Shown piece after piece: positions 1 to 8,102 of a DNA stretch of 64,000 nt. Under the pieces are notes generated by a model, which worked only from the letters and a program-made list of their open reading frames with translations, had not been told where the DNA came from and made no database searches. The stretch comes from Olivibacter sp. XZL3 (GTDB lineage: Bacteria > Bacteroidota > Bacteroidia > Sphingobacteriales > Sphingobacteriaceae). The stretch lies in the NCBI RefSeq assembly GCF_004368405.1, contig NZ_SBJH01000067.1, positions 1 through 64,000 of the forward strand, read 5' to 3'. The first letter of the stretch is position 1. Each line of letters begins with the position of its first letter. The position numbers were made by a program, and so were the translations under genes.

Positions 1-56
1 ATCTTTTTTCTTCTTTGCTCATACAGCAAAGCTAGAAACAACATAACACTATTCAT
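1..56 (-). other. Partial reading frame after the HmuY-like gene (next gene or frameshifted HmuY tail)
   Basis: An open frame starts with an ATG at 54-56 that overlaps the stop of the upstream lipoprotein gene (ATGA arrangement) and stays open for 18 codons to the window edge. It reads M-N-S-V-M-L-F-L-A-L-L-Y-E-Q followed by R-R-K-K. It could be a translationally coupled next gene with a hydrophobic start. It could also be the frameshifted continuation of the HmuY-like protein, which is clearly shorter than its family. The window ends too early to decide. Confidence 0.3.
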
Positions 57-505
57 AGACGTGGACCATAGGGTGGATACGTATTTCTTGCTGGCCCTCC
101 AAATCCTGGGCTAAATTCGTCTTCCGCATTATTTACATAAATCTCGCTATTATAAGGGCCAGTGAAAGCGATGTCCCATTCGGCTGTTTTCAAGAAGCGT
201 GCTGAATCCGCGGCATTACGTATCCAAATCTGACTTTTATTACGCAGGCTATATAAGAAAATATAAAATGGACGATTTTCTTTACCATCCACGCCGTCGG
301 ACATGGAAGCATTGGTGTCGCCGGCCAAATCGTATATGACCGTGCTCTTTCCGTCTTCATAACTTGGAGCAACTTCACTTTCTTGTTTACTGCAAGCGCA
401 AACAAAGGCTGAACAAAGTATAATTGACATAAACAGCCTTCGGTCTGCATCGAGTAGCCGATTTAAATATCGAAGCCACCCACATCTGGTTTTTGTTATT
501 TTCAT
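53..505 (-). CDS. HmuY-like heme-binding lipoprotein, apparently short at the C-terminus
   Basis: HmuY proteins are outer-membrane lipoproteins that capture heme and hand it to a TonB-dependent receptor; the receptor gene lies directly upstream in the same direction. Here a basic N-terminus and hydrophobic stretch lead to a Cys at about residue 39 (F-V-C-A-C, an imperfect lipobox). The body carries family hallmarks: V-I-Y-D-L-A-G-D-T, Q-I-W-I-R, W-D-I-A-F-T-G-P-Y-N-S-E-I-Y-V-N-N and F-G-G-P-A. Family members usually exceed 200 residues, but this frame stops at 150, soon after the G-G-P-A segment, so the distal half is missing. A later Met (codon 26, position 430) is an alternative start. The HmuY assignment is by motif recall; function is inferred from the neighbours. 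Confidence 0.75.
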   Translation of the reverse strand: MKITKTRCGWLRYLNRLLDADRRLFMSIILCSAFVCACSKQESEVAPSYEDGKSTVIYDLAGDTNASMSDGVDGKENRPFYIFLYSLRNKSQIWIRNAADSARFLKTAEWDIAFTGPYNSEIYVNNAEDEFSPGFGGPARNTYPPYGPRL

Positions 506-621
506 AGTCTATTAATTATTCGTTATCAATTATCAGTAGTTAGCGCTCGACAACGCCTATTAATTACTGCTTAATATCTCACACGTGACCTTAACATCTC
601 CCTTCAATACTTACCTTTACA

Positions 622-2964
622 CTAAAAAAACCGATAGGTTAATCCAGCTAATACCACGCGGCCTAACTGACCCGGCATTAGAAAATCTGTATAATTGGTA
701 ATATTCTCTGCAGTCACTTGTAAAGCCAAATGCTTTTTAAATATCTTTTTCTCTATCGAAGCATTGAACAGAAAGAAGCCGGCCACGAAGGTGTCATAAC
801 GATCGATATAAAAGTTTCCGTTAGTATCTTCAAACGGATATTTGCCACGATAATTTATTCTGAAAGTAAGTCCCATATCCCACGGCTGGTGATAATAGAA
901 AATCCGAAGGTTAGCCATATGCCTCGAGCGATTTTCTAATCCCCAATAGTCACTGGGTTGAGACCGAAACGTTTCGCCCGTTGCCGGATTACGAAGACTG
1001 CTGTAAGGCCAATTGCCGGCTATAATACTGTCTCTCACACTTTGATCTTTGGCCGCGAGGTATTGATAACCGATCGATATATCGAAGTTAGGCAGTGGTT
1101 TATGCGAAATAGAGGCTTCTATTCCTTTGTTATTGACTTTAGGCAGATTCAAATAGGAATAAATCATTTGTCCATCGGTCGCTGTAGCTACTTGAAAACT
1201 GTTTATCTGATTTTTTATTTGATGATAGAAAGCACTTAGTTCCGTTCGCCAACTACTTGAAGGATTAACCGTTACTGTCAGATTAAACGTATTGCTTTGT
1301 TCAGGCTGCAAACCGTCCTGTTGCAGCTTATTGAAAGTGTAATTTCGTAGCTCGCTTAGCTGACCATCCGCTTGCATATCAGACAATTGCTTTCTAGCGA
1401 TATCCGCTCCCAAGACGGTGTATCCAACCAGCGGATTAGTGAATACTTGGAACCGCTGACGAAAATCAGGCGTTTTAAAGCCCGCACCTAATGCAACTTT
1501 AATTGTTAGAAACCGCATAGGCATATAGGTAAGGCCGAGGTTGGGACTAACGCGTCCGCCATAATCAGCATGATAGTCATAACGACCACCTCCCAGGATT
1601 TGAAGCTTCTCATCCGCTCGCCATTCAGCCTGCCCATAGAAAAAGCCATTTTCCATGGAGGGAACGTCTCCGAGCGACCGGTCATCCATTGTTTCCAGGG
1701 TGCTGCCCAGTCCGCCCGTTAAGGATAAGTCAACGAACCGATTGTAAACGAACTGCTGCTCGAGCCGATAGATCGATTGTATAAAACGGCTTTGTTCACC
1801 ACGTCTTCCCTGTTGCCATTCAATGCCAGAATTCCAGCTATAATTTGTAAAATAGAAACGACTGAGGGCCTGCAGTCCATCTCGGCCAGTCGTGTTTAGA
1901 TAAGCCGACGCGTTGAAATCGCCTTCATCCATGTGATCCTCATATACCTCGTTACCATATCCTCGTGTCATCACCGATTTTCTTAACCCATAACGCCCAC
2001 TGACTCCTATCGTCGTATTCCTGGCCAGACGGTAACGCGAACGGCCCTGCAACGTATAGTTATTTGAAGGAGGAACTGTTGTACCCCTTGTTTGGTATCG
2101 ACTGTTTACATTAAATCCATCACTACGATAGAAATTGGCAGATAGGCTAGCTTCACCCCGATTAGCAACGAACGGCGTTTCTCCTTCCAACGTAGCATCC
2201 AACGTATTAAGCGATCCATAGCGGACAGAGGCCAAGCCTTGGGCTTGCAAGGCACCATGCCGTGTGACAATATTAATGGCACCCCCCATGGCTTCGCTTC
2301 CAAAAAGACAAGAGGCAGCCCCTTTGATAATTTCTACACGCTCGATATTCGTCACACTAATGCGCGACAAATCGAAGCTTCCTCCATCCCGACCAACCAT
2401 CGGTTGCCCGTCAATTAAGATCATTACATAAGCGGAGGAAAAGCCTTGCAACTGAACACCTACCGAGCGATTACCACCAGCAATATTGTTGACGACGGCA
2501 ATACCCGTTTGTTCTTTCAAAACCTCGTCTAATCGCCTACTTCCCATTAATTCAATCTGTCTACGTGTAATAACAGTTACCGGCATAGCTGAATTTGCTG
2601 CTGAAATGAGATTATCTGGTTGTACAAGCTTGTCGTCAACAGCAACTTCGTTCAAAGCGTGCGCATCTGCTGTCAGTTTTATGTTGACATAAGAGGTCTT
2701 CTCTGGAACAATTTCTACCGATTGTTCCAGATTTTTATAACCGATATGGCTTACCGTTATAGTGTAGATTCCTTCATATAAATCATTGATTTTAAATGAC
2801 CCATCACTTTTTACTTGGACGAAATAATTATCTGGACTAAGCCTTACACTAGCAAGGATCGGTCGCCCATCGTCATTATAAACCGTGCCCTGTAGGGCAC
2901 CCTTCATTTGACTGCATACAACTAGAGGAATAAAGTAAAGCATGAGTAAATAGAATTTAAGCAT
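622..2964 (-). CDS. TonB-dependent outer-membrane receptor, probably heme/hemoprotein
   Basis: This 780-residue protein is an energised outer-membrane gate. Residues 1-18 are a signal peptide. About 22-100 form a carboxypeptidase-D-like beta domain (G-T-V-Y-N-D-D-G-R-P-I) typical of Bacteroidota receptors. About 120-235 are the plug, with V-T-V-I-T-R-R-Q-I, G-I-A-V-V-N-N-I-A-G-G and I-E-R-V-E-I-I-K-G. The rest is a beta barrel ending in an aromatic residue (L-A-G-L-T-Y-R-F-F). The gene precedes the HmuY-like lipoprotein gene by 116 nt and is divergent from hmuTUV, which points to heme rather than a siderophore. An inverted-repeat box 11 nt before the start codon matches boxes in front of hmuT and the AraC gene. 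Receptor class is certain; the substrate is inferred from context. Confidence 0.9.
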   Translation of the reverse strand: MLKFYLLMLYFIPLVVCSQMKGALQGTVYNDDGRPILASVRLSPDNYFVQVKSDGSFKINDLYEGIYTITVSHIGYKNLEQSVEIVPEKTSYVNIKLTADAHALNEVAVDDKLVQPDNLISAANSAMPVTVITRRQIELMGSRRLDEVLKEQTGIAVVNNIAGGNRSVGVQLQGFSSAYVMILIDGQPMVGRDGGSFDLSRISVTNIERVEIIKGAASCLFGSEAMGGAINIVTRHGALQAQGLASVRYGSLNTLDATLEGETPFVANRGEASLSANFYRSDGFNVNSRYQTRGTTVPPSNNYTLQGRSRYRLARNTTIGVSGRYGLRKSVMTRGYGNEVYEDHMDEGDFNASAYLNTTGRDGLQALSRFYFTNYSWNSGIEWQQGRRGEQSRFIQSIYRLEQQFVYNRFVDLSLTGGLGSTLETMDDRSLGDVPSMENGFFYGQAEWRADEKLQILGGGRYDYHADYGGRVSPNLGLTYMPMRFLTIKVALGAGFKTPDFRQRFQVFTNPLVGYTVLGADIARKQLSDMQADGQLSELRNYTFNKLQQDGLQPEQSNTFNLTVTVNPSSSWRTELSAFYHQIKNQINSFQVATATDGQMIYSYLNLPKVNNKGIEASISHKPLPNFDISIGYQYLAAKDQSVRDSIIAGNWPYSSLRNPATGETFRSQPSDYWGLENRSRHMANLRIFYYHQPWDMGLTFRINYRGKYPFEDTNGNFYIDRYDTFVAGFFLFNASIEKKIFKKHLALQVTAENITNYTDFLMPGQLGRVVLAGLTYRFF

Positions 2965-2974
2965 CCATTCAATT

Positions 2975-2993
2975 ATTTTTAATCATTCTAAAT
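2975..2993. promoter_or_regulatory. Candidate iron/heme operator box 1 (receptor promoter)
   Basis: The 19-mer ATTTTTAATCATTCTAAAT lies 11 nt before the receptor start. It has near-palindromic ends (ATTTt-N9-TAAAT) and shares 16 of 19 positions with the box before the AraC gene. Its place suggests a repressor site of Fur or AraC type. The binding protein is not shown by sequence. Confidence 0.5.
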
Positions 2994-3102
2994 AGTAATA
3001 CAAATGTTGAGATAATCCGCCGAAAAGGTTGTATGAGAAGCGCCTTATTTTGTATGAATTCCGCCATAGTAAGCGTAAAGCACCTAATAGTAAGCTGATG
3101 TA

Positions 3103-3121
3103 TTTTGTAATTATTCTGAAT
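3103..3121. promoter_or_regulatory. Candidate iron/heme operator box 2 (hmuTUV promoter)
   Basis: The 19-mer TTTTGTAATTATTCTGAAT ends 43 nt before the hmuT start and matches the box at 6967-6985 at 15 of 19 positions. It contains a local palindrome TTATTC-T-GAATAA (3111-3123). It lies in the divergent region shared with the receptor gene, about 110 nt from box 1. Confidence 0.5.
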
Positions 3122-3164
3122 AAGCTTTGTTTTGTAAGAAAAGTTCTCTGGAATAAGAATATCT

Positions 3165-4001
3165 ATGAAGCACCTACTTTTTATAACATGGTTAATTTGG
3201 GCGAACATAAGCTATTGTCAATCTCGTCCAAAAAGAATAATAACACTGAGCGGAGCATTAACAGAAACAGTAGATGCTTTAGGCTTTGGACCGAACATTG
3301 TAGCAACAGACGTCACCAGCACTTACCCTGCCTATGTGAAGCAGTTACCGAAAGTAAGCCGCAATCGATCAATCTCTATCGAAGGTCTATTGTCATTTAC
3401 GCCAGATTTGATACTCGCGCCAACCGGACATGTCGCCAAAGAAATACAGCATCAATTAAAGGCTGCAGGAATACCTCTGATTATTTTGAACCAACACTAT
3501 AGTTCACAAGGCGCAACTGAATTTATTAAAGCCGTGGCAAATGCGCTCGGAGTACCCGACAAGGGAACGATATTAGCTAAAAAAACGGAGGAACGGCTTC
3601 AGCAGGCGATAGCACAAGTAAAAGCCTCTAAACAGGTAAAGAAAAAGGTGCTATTTATATATGCTAGAGGTACTGGTGCCATGAGTGTAGCCGGTAAAGC
3701 GAGCAGCATAGATGCCATTATTAAACTGGCGGGAGCTGAAAACGCTATTCAGGAATTTGCCGACTTCAAGCCCTATACAACTGAAGCCATGGTAAAAGCC
3801 AACCCCGATGTTATATTGATGTTTGATTTTGGTTTAAGCAGTCTCGGCGGAAAAGCCTCTGTGTTGAAATTGCCTGGCATAAAGCTAACCAAAGCGGGGA
3901 AAAACGAACGGATTGTTGATATGGACGGCCAACTTCTGACTAACTTTAGTGTCCGCCTACCGGAGGCCATTTTAGCGCTTCACAAGGAACTAATAAAGTG
4001 A
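3165..4001 (+). CDS. hmuT: Periplasmic heme-binding protein of the HmuTUV ABC importer
   Basis: The 278-residue protein has an N-terminal signal peptide (about residues 1-19, ending Y-C-Q) and the two-lobe helical-backbone fold of metal-chelate binding proteins. It opens with R-I-I-T-L-S-G-A-L-T-E-T-V-D-A-L-G and continues with P-D-L-I-L-A-P, L-F-I-Y-A-R-G-T-G-A-M-S-V-A-G and E-A-M-V-K-A-N-P-D-V-I-L. The last two are typical of HmuT/HutB heme binders, which bind heme in the periplasm and dock on the permease. It is the first gene of a three-gene operon, 73 nt before hmuU. No lipobox is evident, so it is probably soluble. Confidence 0.88.
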   Translation: MKHLLFITWLIWANISYCQSRPKRIITLSGALTETVDALGFGPNIVATDVTSTYPAYVKQLPKVSRNRSISIEGLLSFTPDLILAPTGHVAKEIQHQLKAAGIPLIILNQHYSSQGATEFIKAVANALGVPDKGTILAKKTEERLQQAIAQVKASKQVKKKVLFIYARGTGAMSVAGKASSIDAIIKLAGAENAIQEFADFKPYTTEAMVKANPDVILMFDFGLSSLGGKASVLKLPGIKLTKAGKNERIVDMDGQLLTNFSVRLPEAILALHKELIK

Positions 4002-4074
4002 TAACAACCTACATAAGAGGTCACCTGCTTACGGTACGAGGCGACATTGCATTTTAATAACAAAATCAATTCGA

Positions 4075-5112
4075 ATGAAGAAATTTTTTCTATACTGTTT
4101 AATGATAAGCGGCTTGGCGATCGTCATTTTCTTTTCGCTGACCTGGGGTGCAATCAAGATCCCATTGCACGACGTGATTTCCATTCTCGCAAAATCCATC
4201 GGTTGTTTCAACGGCGTGGTGGACAGCACTTATGAAGGGGTTATTTATATAATAAGATTTCCACGCCTACTGCTAGGATTACTTGTGGGAGCAGCATTAG
4301 GCATTTCGGGAGCTGCTATTCAAGGGATTTTTCGTAACCCGCTCGCCGAACCCAGTCTCATTGGTATCTCTGCAGGGGCTTCTTTAATGGCCGTTATTGT
4401 GATAACACTGGAAGCGAGTATACTTGTAGGTTTGAGCGACTTATTTGGCTATTATCTACTTGCATTTAGCGCCTTTGCTGGAGCAGGTTTTGTAGCGTTT
4501 ATAGTCTACAGCGTAGCGAGAATCAATGGCAGCGCTAATGTGGCCACTATGCTATTGGCAGGAATAGCAATAAACGCTTTTGCAGGCGCATTGACAGGGC
4601 TTATGACCTATTTAGCGAACGAACAGCAACTGCGTACTATTACTTTTTGGATGTTGGGCAGTTTAGGTGGCGCCACCTGGCAAACAGTATGGACCGTCGC
4701 TCCTTTTATTCTTGTCCCCTTAATGCTGTTACCCCTGTTAGCAAAGTCGCTGAATGCCTTCGCGTTGGGCGAAGCACAGGCGAGCATGCTTGGTATACAG
4801 CCTAATAAAGTGAAGCTGCAGGTAGTTGTATTGGCCACAATGGCTGTCGGCGCTTCCGTTGCCGTGTCTGGAATCATCGGTTTTGTCGGTTTGCTCGTGC
4901 CTCATATTATTCGGCTGATAGGCGGAGTAGATCACAAGTTTGTGTTACCTGCATCCGCATTGCTAGGCGCGCTTACCCTCGCATTGGCGGATATGCTCGC
5001 GCGTAACCTTGTCGCTCCTATCGAACTACCAATAGGTGTTATTACCGCGCTGTTGGGAGCCCCCGTTTTTTTGTACATCCTTCTTAAAGAAAAGAAAAAA
5101 GTTCTCCACTAA
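4075..5112 (+). CDS. hmuU: Heme ABC transporter permease (FecCD family)
   Basis: This 345-residue inner-membrane protein carries about nine to ten hydrophobic segments and the FecCD signatures R-F-P-R-L-L-L-G-L-L-V-G-A-A-L-G, G-I-F-R-N-P-L-A-E-P and G-F-V-G-L-L-V-P-H-I-I-R. The last includes the ATPase-coupling region. Length fits the family (about 330-350). It sits between the binding protein and ATPase genes; only 13 nt separate it from hmuV. Heme specificity follows from the flanking hmuT and receptor genes. Confidence 0.9.
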   Translation: MKKFFLYCLMISGLAIVIFFSLTWGAIKIPLHDVISILAKSIGCFNGVVDSTYEGVIYIIRFPRLLLGLLVGAALGISGAAIQGIFRNPLAEPSLIGISAGASLMAVIVITLEASILVGLSDLFGYYLLAFSAFAGAGFVAFIVYSVARINGSANVATMLLAGIAINAFAGALTGLMTYLANEQQLRTITFWMLGSLGGATWQTVWTVAPFILVPLMLLPLLAKSLNAFALGEAQASMLGIQPNKVKLQVVVLATMAVGASVAVSGIIGFVGLLVPHIIRLIGGVDHKFVLPASALLGALTLALADMLARNLVAPIELPIGVITALLGAPVFLYILLKEKKKVLH

Positions 5113-5125
5113 AATATAAATCAGT

Positions 5126-5971
5126 ATGCTTACCGCCATTGCTATTAATTACAAAATCGGAAAACACTGCTTGCTTCGCGACATAAGCTTTCAAATCCGA
5201 CCAGGAGAATTGTTGGCCGTTTTAGGGGCTAATGGTGCAGGTAAATCTACGTTGATCAATGTGCTGAGCGGAGAGAAACAACCGAGTTCTGGGGCCGTAT
5301 TGCTTTTTGATAGAGACTTGAAGAAATATACGTCACAGGAGCTATCAAAGAAAAGAAGCATTCTTCAGCAACATAATAGCCTACATATCAGCTTTTCCGT
5401 CAAAGAAATACTGCTAATGGGTAGATATCCTCATTTTAGATATCGCCCCAATAAAAGCGACTTAATCGCAATAGCGGAGGCAATGGAAATTTGTGATGTT
5501 GGGCACCTTGCCGAGCGCTCCTACCTGTCTCTTTCGGGAGGCGAGCAACAAAGGGTTCAGTATGCCCGAGTCTTATGCCAGATATGGGATCAACCACAAA
5601 GTCTATTGTTGTTGGACGAACCCGTTGCTGCGTTGGACCCTCAATACCAGCAACAGACAATTGCTATTGCGAAAGCTTTTAGTCAACGCGGCTTTATGGT
5701 AATCGCTGTATTGCATGAAATTAATTTAGCATCCCAATATGCAGATCGCATCCTCATGTTGAAAGGTGGCAGGAAATGGCTTGATGGCAGCCCGGCAGAA
5801 GTGCTGACCCCAGCTCATATATATTCAATTTATAATGCCGAGGTTGACGTAATTATCAATAAGCAAAATTTGAAACCGATCGTTATTCCGAAGCAGACAA
5901 ATCTTGATATCAGCAATTTTAATTCCTTATTACCCTCGGTCGCATTCAGCGGCGTGCAGGTGGCTACTTAA
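5126..5971 (+). CDS. hmuV: Heme ABC transporter ATP-binding protein
   Basis: This cytoplasmic ATPase powers heme import through HmuU. It shows Walker A G-A-N-G-A-G-K-S-T (near residue 34), the ABC signature L-S-G-G-E-Q-Q-R-V-Q-Y-A-R-V-L, and Walker B L-L-L-L-D-E-P-V-A-A-L-D. A His follows in the switch region (A-V-L-H-E-I-N-L-A). At 281 residues it is slightly longer than classical HmuV (about 260) owing to a C-terminal tail. Its 3' end overlaps the convergent AraC gene by 8 nt. It ends the hmuTUV operon. Confidence 0.92.
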   Translation: MLTAIAINYKIGKHCLLRDISFQIRPGELLAVLGANGAGKSTLINVLSGEKQPSSGAVLLFDRDLKKYTSQELSKKRSILQQHNSLHISFSVKEILLMGRYPHFRYRPNKSDLIAIAEAMEICDVGHLAERSYLSLSGGEQQRVQYARVLCQIWDQPQSLLLLDEPVAALDPQYQQQTIAIAKAFSQRGFMVIAVLHEINLASQYADRILMLKGGRKWLDGSPAEVLTPAHIYSIYNAEVDVIINKQNLKPIVIPKQTNLDISNFNSLLPSVAFSGVQVAT

Positions 5972-6935
5972 TATCACTTGGAGCGATTCCAAAATATTTT
6001 TTAAAGGCCGCGCTGAAATTCTGCTGATGGTTATAACCTGTTGCAGCGGCTACTTCAGCAATACTCCTGCCTTCTTCCAATAAAAGCAGTCGAGCTTTTT
6101 CCATCCGTACGCGTGTTAGATAGTCATATATAGTGATCGAAAAATAATCTTTGAAAGATTGGCGAAGTTTTGATTCACTCATACCAATCTCTTCCGCTAA
6201 GGTCTTTTGTGTTGGCGCGTTCGCATAACGTTCGTCGAGAATAGCTCGTGCTTTGAGCAAGCGAATTAGGTCGTTTCCCACTAAGGGCTCCCTTTCTTCG
6301 ATATAGGTATCGTTCAGCTGCTCCAGTTGATATACCAACAATTCCGAAATTTTAGATTCCGTATGGATGCGGCGTAATTCCCCGGTCCGCTTGTTGTCTT
6401 TGAGCTCCGAGATAACCTTTATCATTTCATGCGTCACGAACATGTCGTCATGCGCAAATGATGTGTATTCCCCTTTATTGATTTTTTGTACAAAGTTTTC
6501 ATGCAAAACGGACTCCGGGGCAATCAGTTTAAAATAGAAGTCCTTTGATAAAACCACTAAAAAATAGTCATACTCGGCGCCCGACTGCAATTCATAGTCT
6601 TCTGTAAAGGAAGGTATATACCGCACGTTGTGTCTTCCGCGCCCGTGAAATGAAGCTTTGATTTTACTGTTCTCATTATTACGATAAAACACAAACTGAC
6701 TCGTTACCGTTTCTCCCTCCACCTCCGTATGTATACGAACAGGCCCGGTAAAACTCATTTCAGAATAGAGGATAAAAAGGCCTCCCGTTGAAAGCTGGTA
6801 GTTAGCCATATGAATCGGATGGCGTTCTATAACCGTCTTTTTTTCGTTAAGCGGGCTATTCGGAAGGCAGCTGTCGGGTATATCTTCTATAAATAACCAA
6901 TCTTGCAAGCCTTCAATTCTACTTTTTACGATCAT
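5964..6935 (-). CDS. AraC-family transcriptional regulator of the heme/iron locus
   Basis: The 323-residue protein has an N-terminal sensing half (about 1-215) and two C-terminal helix-turn-helix units (about 225-323). The first HTH reads L-A-E-E-I-G-M-S-E-S-K-L-R-Q-S-F-K; the second is I-A-E-V-A-A-A-T-G-Y followed by N-F-S-A-A-F-K-K-Y-F-G. This layout resembles PchR-like iron-uptake regulators. It is convergent with hmuV (8-nt overlap). Its own promoter region carries a box like those before the receptor and hmuT genes, so autoregulation or shared Fur control is plausible. The effector is not visible. Confidence 0.88.
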   Translation of the reverse strand: MIVKSRIEGLQDWLFIEDIPDSCLPNSPLNEKKTVIERHPIHMANYQLSTGGLFILYSEMSFTGPVRIHTEVEGETVTSQFVFYRNNENSKIKASFHGRGRHNVRYIPSFTEDYELQSGAEYDYFLVVLSKDFYFKLIAPESVLHENFVQKINKGEYTSFAHDDMFVTHEMIKVISELKDNKRTGELRRIHTESKISELLVYQLEQLNDTYIEEREPLVGNDLIRLLKARAILDERYANAPTQKTLAEEIGMSESKLRQSFKDYFSITIYDYLTRVRMEKARLLLLEEGRSIAEVAAATGYNHQQNFSAAFKKYFGIAPSDIK

Positions 6936-6966
6936 GATTTGGCTATTGTTTTCACAAATATAAGCT

Positions 6967-6985
6967 ATTTATACTTATTCTAAAT
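6967..6985. promoter_or_regulatory. Candidate iron/heme operator box 3 (AraC gene promoter)
   Basis: The 19-mer ATTTATACTTATTCTAAAT is the most palindromic of three related sites, with perfect ATTTA and TAAAT ends around 9 nt. It begins 31 nt before the AraC gene start. It matches box 1 at 16 of 19 and box 2 at 15 of 19 positions. Confidence 0.5.
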
Positions 6986-7102
6986 AATGTTTTTACAGAC
7001 TTCTTTTCTACTCGTAGGGCGCTCTCATTATCTCCGCAGCTTCAGGAGCGGTTGCTTTTTATAAATCGGCGCAACAAAACGAGCTAAAAAATGTTTTTAA
7101 GA

Positions 7103-7110
7103 TAAATTTG
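7103..7110 (+). promoter_or_regulatory. Possible Bacteroidota -7 promoter element of the VOC gene
   Basis: TAAATTTG matches the Bacteroidota -7 consensus TAnnTTTG exactly and lies 30 nt before the start codon at 7140. I see no convincing -33 TTTG at the usual distance, so this is weak. Confidence 0.3.
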
Positions 7111-7139
7111 TTGCCTTGTACCACTAGTATAAAACGGTT

Positions 7140-7502
7140 ATGAAGACCTTAGGAATTGCCACCGTTATACATGTAAAGAACCTCGATCATTCGATTCCAT
7201 ATTATATCCATGTCTTGGGATTTTCATTAGATTTTCAATATGGAGAATACGTTGGAATAAAGCATGGTGATGTTTCTTTGCATCTCAGCAGCTCGTTAAG
7301 TCCTGGAAAAAAGAAAGAGCCTGGATCGGGTCACGTTTGTATAGAATGTGACGAAGTTGACACCTATTATGAGGACATCATGAAGAAAGGAGCCGCTATC
7401 ACGGTTCCTCTGGATAAAAGACCTTACGGCATGCGGGATTTTGCCGTGGACGACTTGGATGGCAACACCCTTGTATTTGGCAAAGCAATCACCTATATTT
7501 AA
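7140..7502 (+). CDS. Glyoxalase/bleomycin-resistance (VOC) family protein
   Basis: This 120-residue protein is one VOC module with paired beta-alpha-beta-beta-beta units. It starts T-V-I-H-V-K-N-L-D-H-S-I-P-Y-Y and contains G-S-G-H-V-C-I-E-C-D-E-V and D-L-D-G-N-T-L-V-F-G. VOC proteins bind a metal and act as isomerases, dioxygenases or drug-binding proteins, usually as dimers; the reaction cannot be read from sequence. It is a single-gene unit, divergent from the AraC gene and convergent with the next gene (12-nt gap). Confidence 0.8.
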   Translation: MKTLGIATVIHVKNLDHSIPYYIHVLGFSLDFQYGEYVGIKHGDVSLHLSSSLSPGKKKEPGSGHVCIECDEVDTYYEDIMKKGAAITVPLDKRPYGMRDFAVDDLDGNTLVFGKAITYI

Positions 7503-7514
7503 CGGGGTGACTGC

Positions 7515-8042
7515 TTATTGTTTTGTTATTACGTTATTCCACCAATTAGACAACTTTTCATCGTCGAGATCCTCTTTTTCAGATAAATCTATACTTTTAT
7601 TAACCATGTATAGATTCTTCTCATGGAGGGTATCCGGCTCCGGAAACGGCGACGGATAATTTTTGCTTATTTTTATTTTGCCCAACAGCGACTCGACGGA
7701 CTGCCCTTGATCACGATCATAAGCCGTCACCCTAAACGCTGATGGTTCCATTACTTCCAACTTCATTAGGCTTGTATAGATATAAACAGGAAACTGCTCG
7801 CGATCGATCTTAAAGAACATGTCACCGTTTGCTTTCCAATACTTTTCCCCGTCTATTACCGTGTCGGTCAGTGTACTCTCCCTATCAATAATAAAGAGGG
7901 TGTCGGTAGCATTTAGGCCTTTTACTTCAGCAGGCAATGGAATGCTGTTATTTATATCCGTAGCCGTATTTTTATAATCGTTGTTTTTTGATGTGCACCC
8001 GTTGAGCAAAAGGGCAAACAAAATAGCAGAAAAACCGCGCAT
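7515..8042 (-). CDS. Hypothetical lipoprotein
   Basis: The 175-residue product has a short lipoprotein signal: hydrophobic residues 2-14 and a lipobox L-N-G-C with Cys at 16, followed by an Asn/Thr-rich linker. The rest is soluble, with W-K-A-N-G-D-M-F-F and Y-I-Y-T-S-L-M-K-L-E-V segments. I recognise no family. The secretion signal suggests a membrane-anchored, periplasm-facing or surface protein. It follows the exported methyltransferase gene by 60 nt in the same direction. Confidence 0.65.
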   Translation of the reverse strand: MRGFSAILFALLLNGCTSKNNDYKNTATDINNSIPLPAEVKGLNATDTLFIIDRESTLTDTVIDGEKYWKANGDMFFKIDREQFPVYIYTSLMKLEVMEPSAFRVTAYDRDQGQSVESLLGKIKISKNYPSPFPEPDTLHEKNLYMVNKSIDLSEKEDLDDEKLSNWWNNVITKQ

Positions 8043-8102
8043 ACATGTTAATTAATTCAAACGCATGCAAAATAAGTAATCCTTGCAGCATTATCAATTA
8101 TA

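Noticed and set aside
3029-3502. 157-residue plus-strand frame over the hmuT start
   Set aside because: It overlaps hmuT in another frame, has no signal or motif, and crosses the regulatory region.
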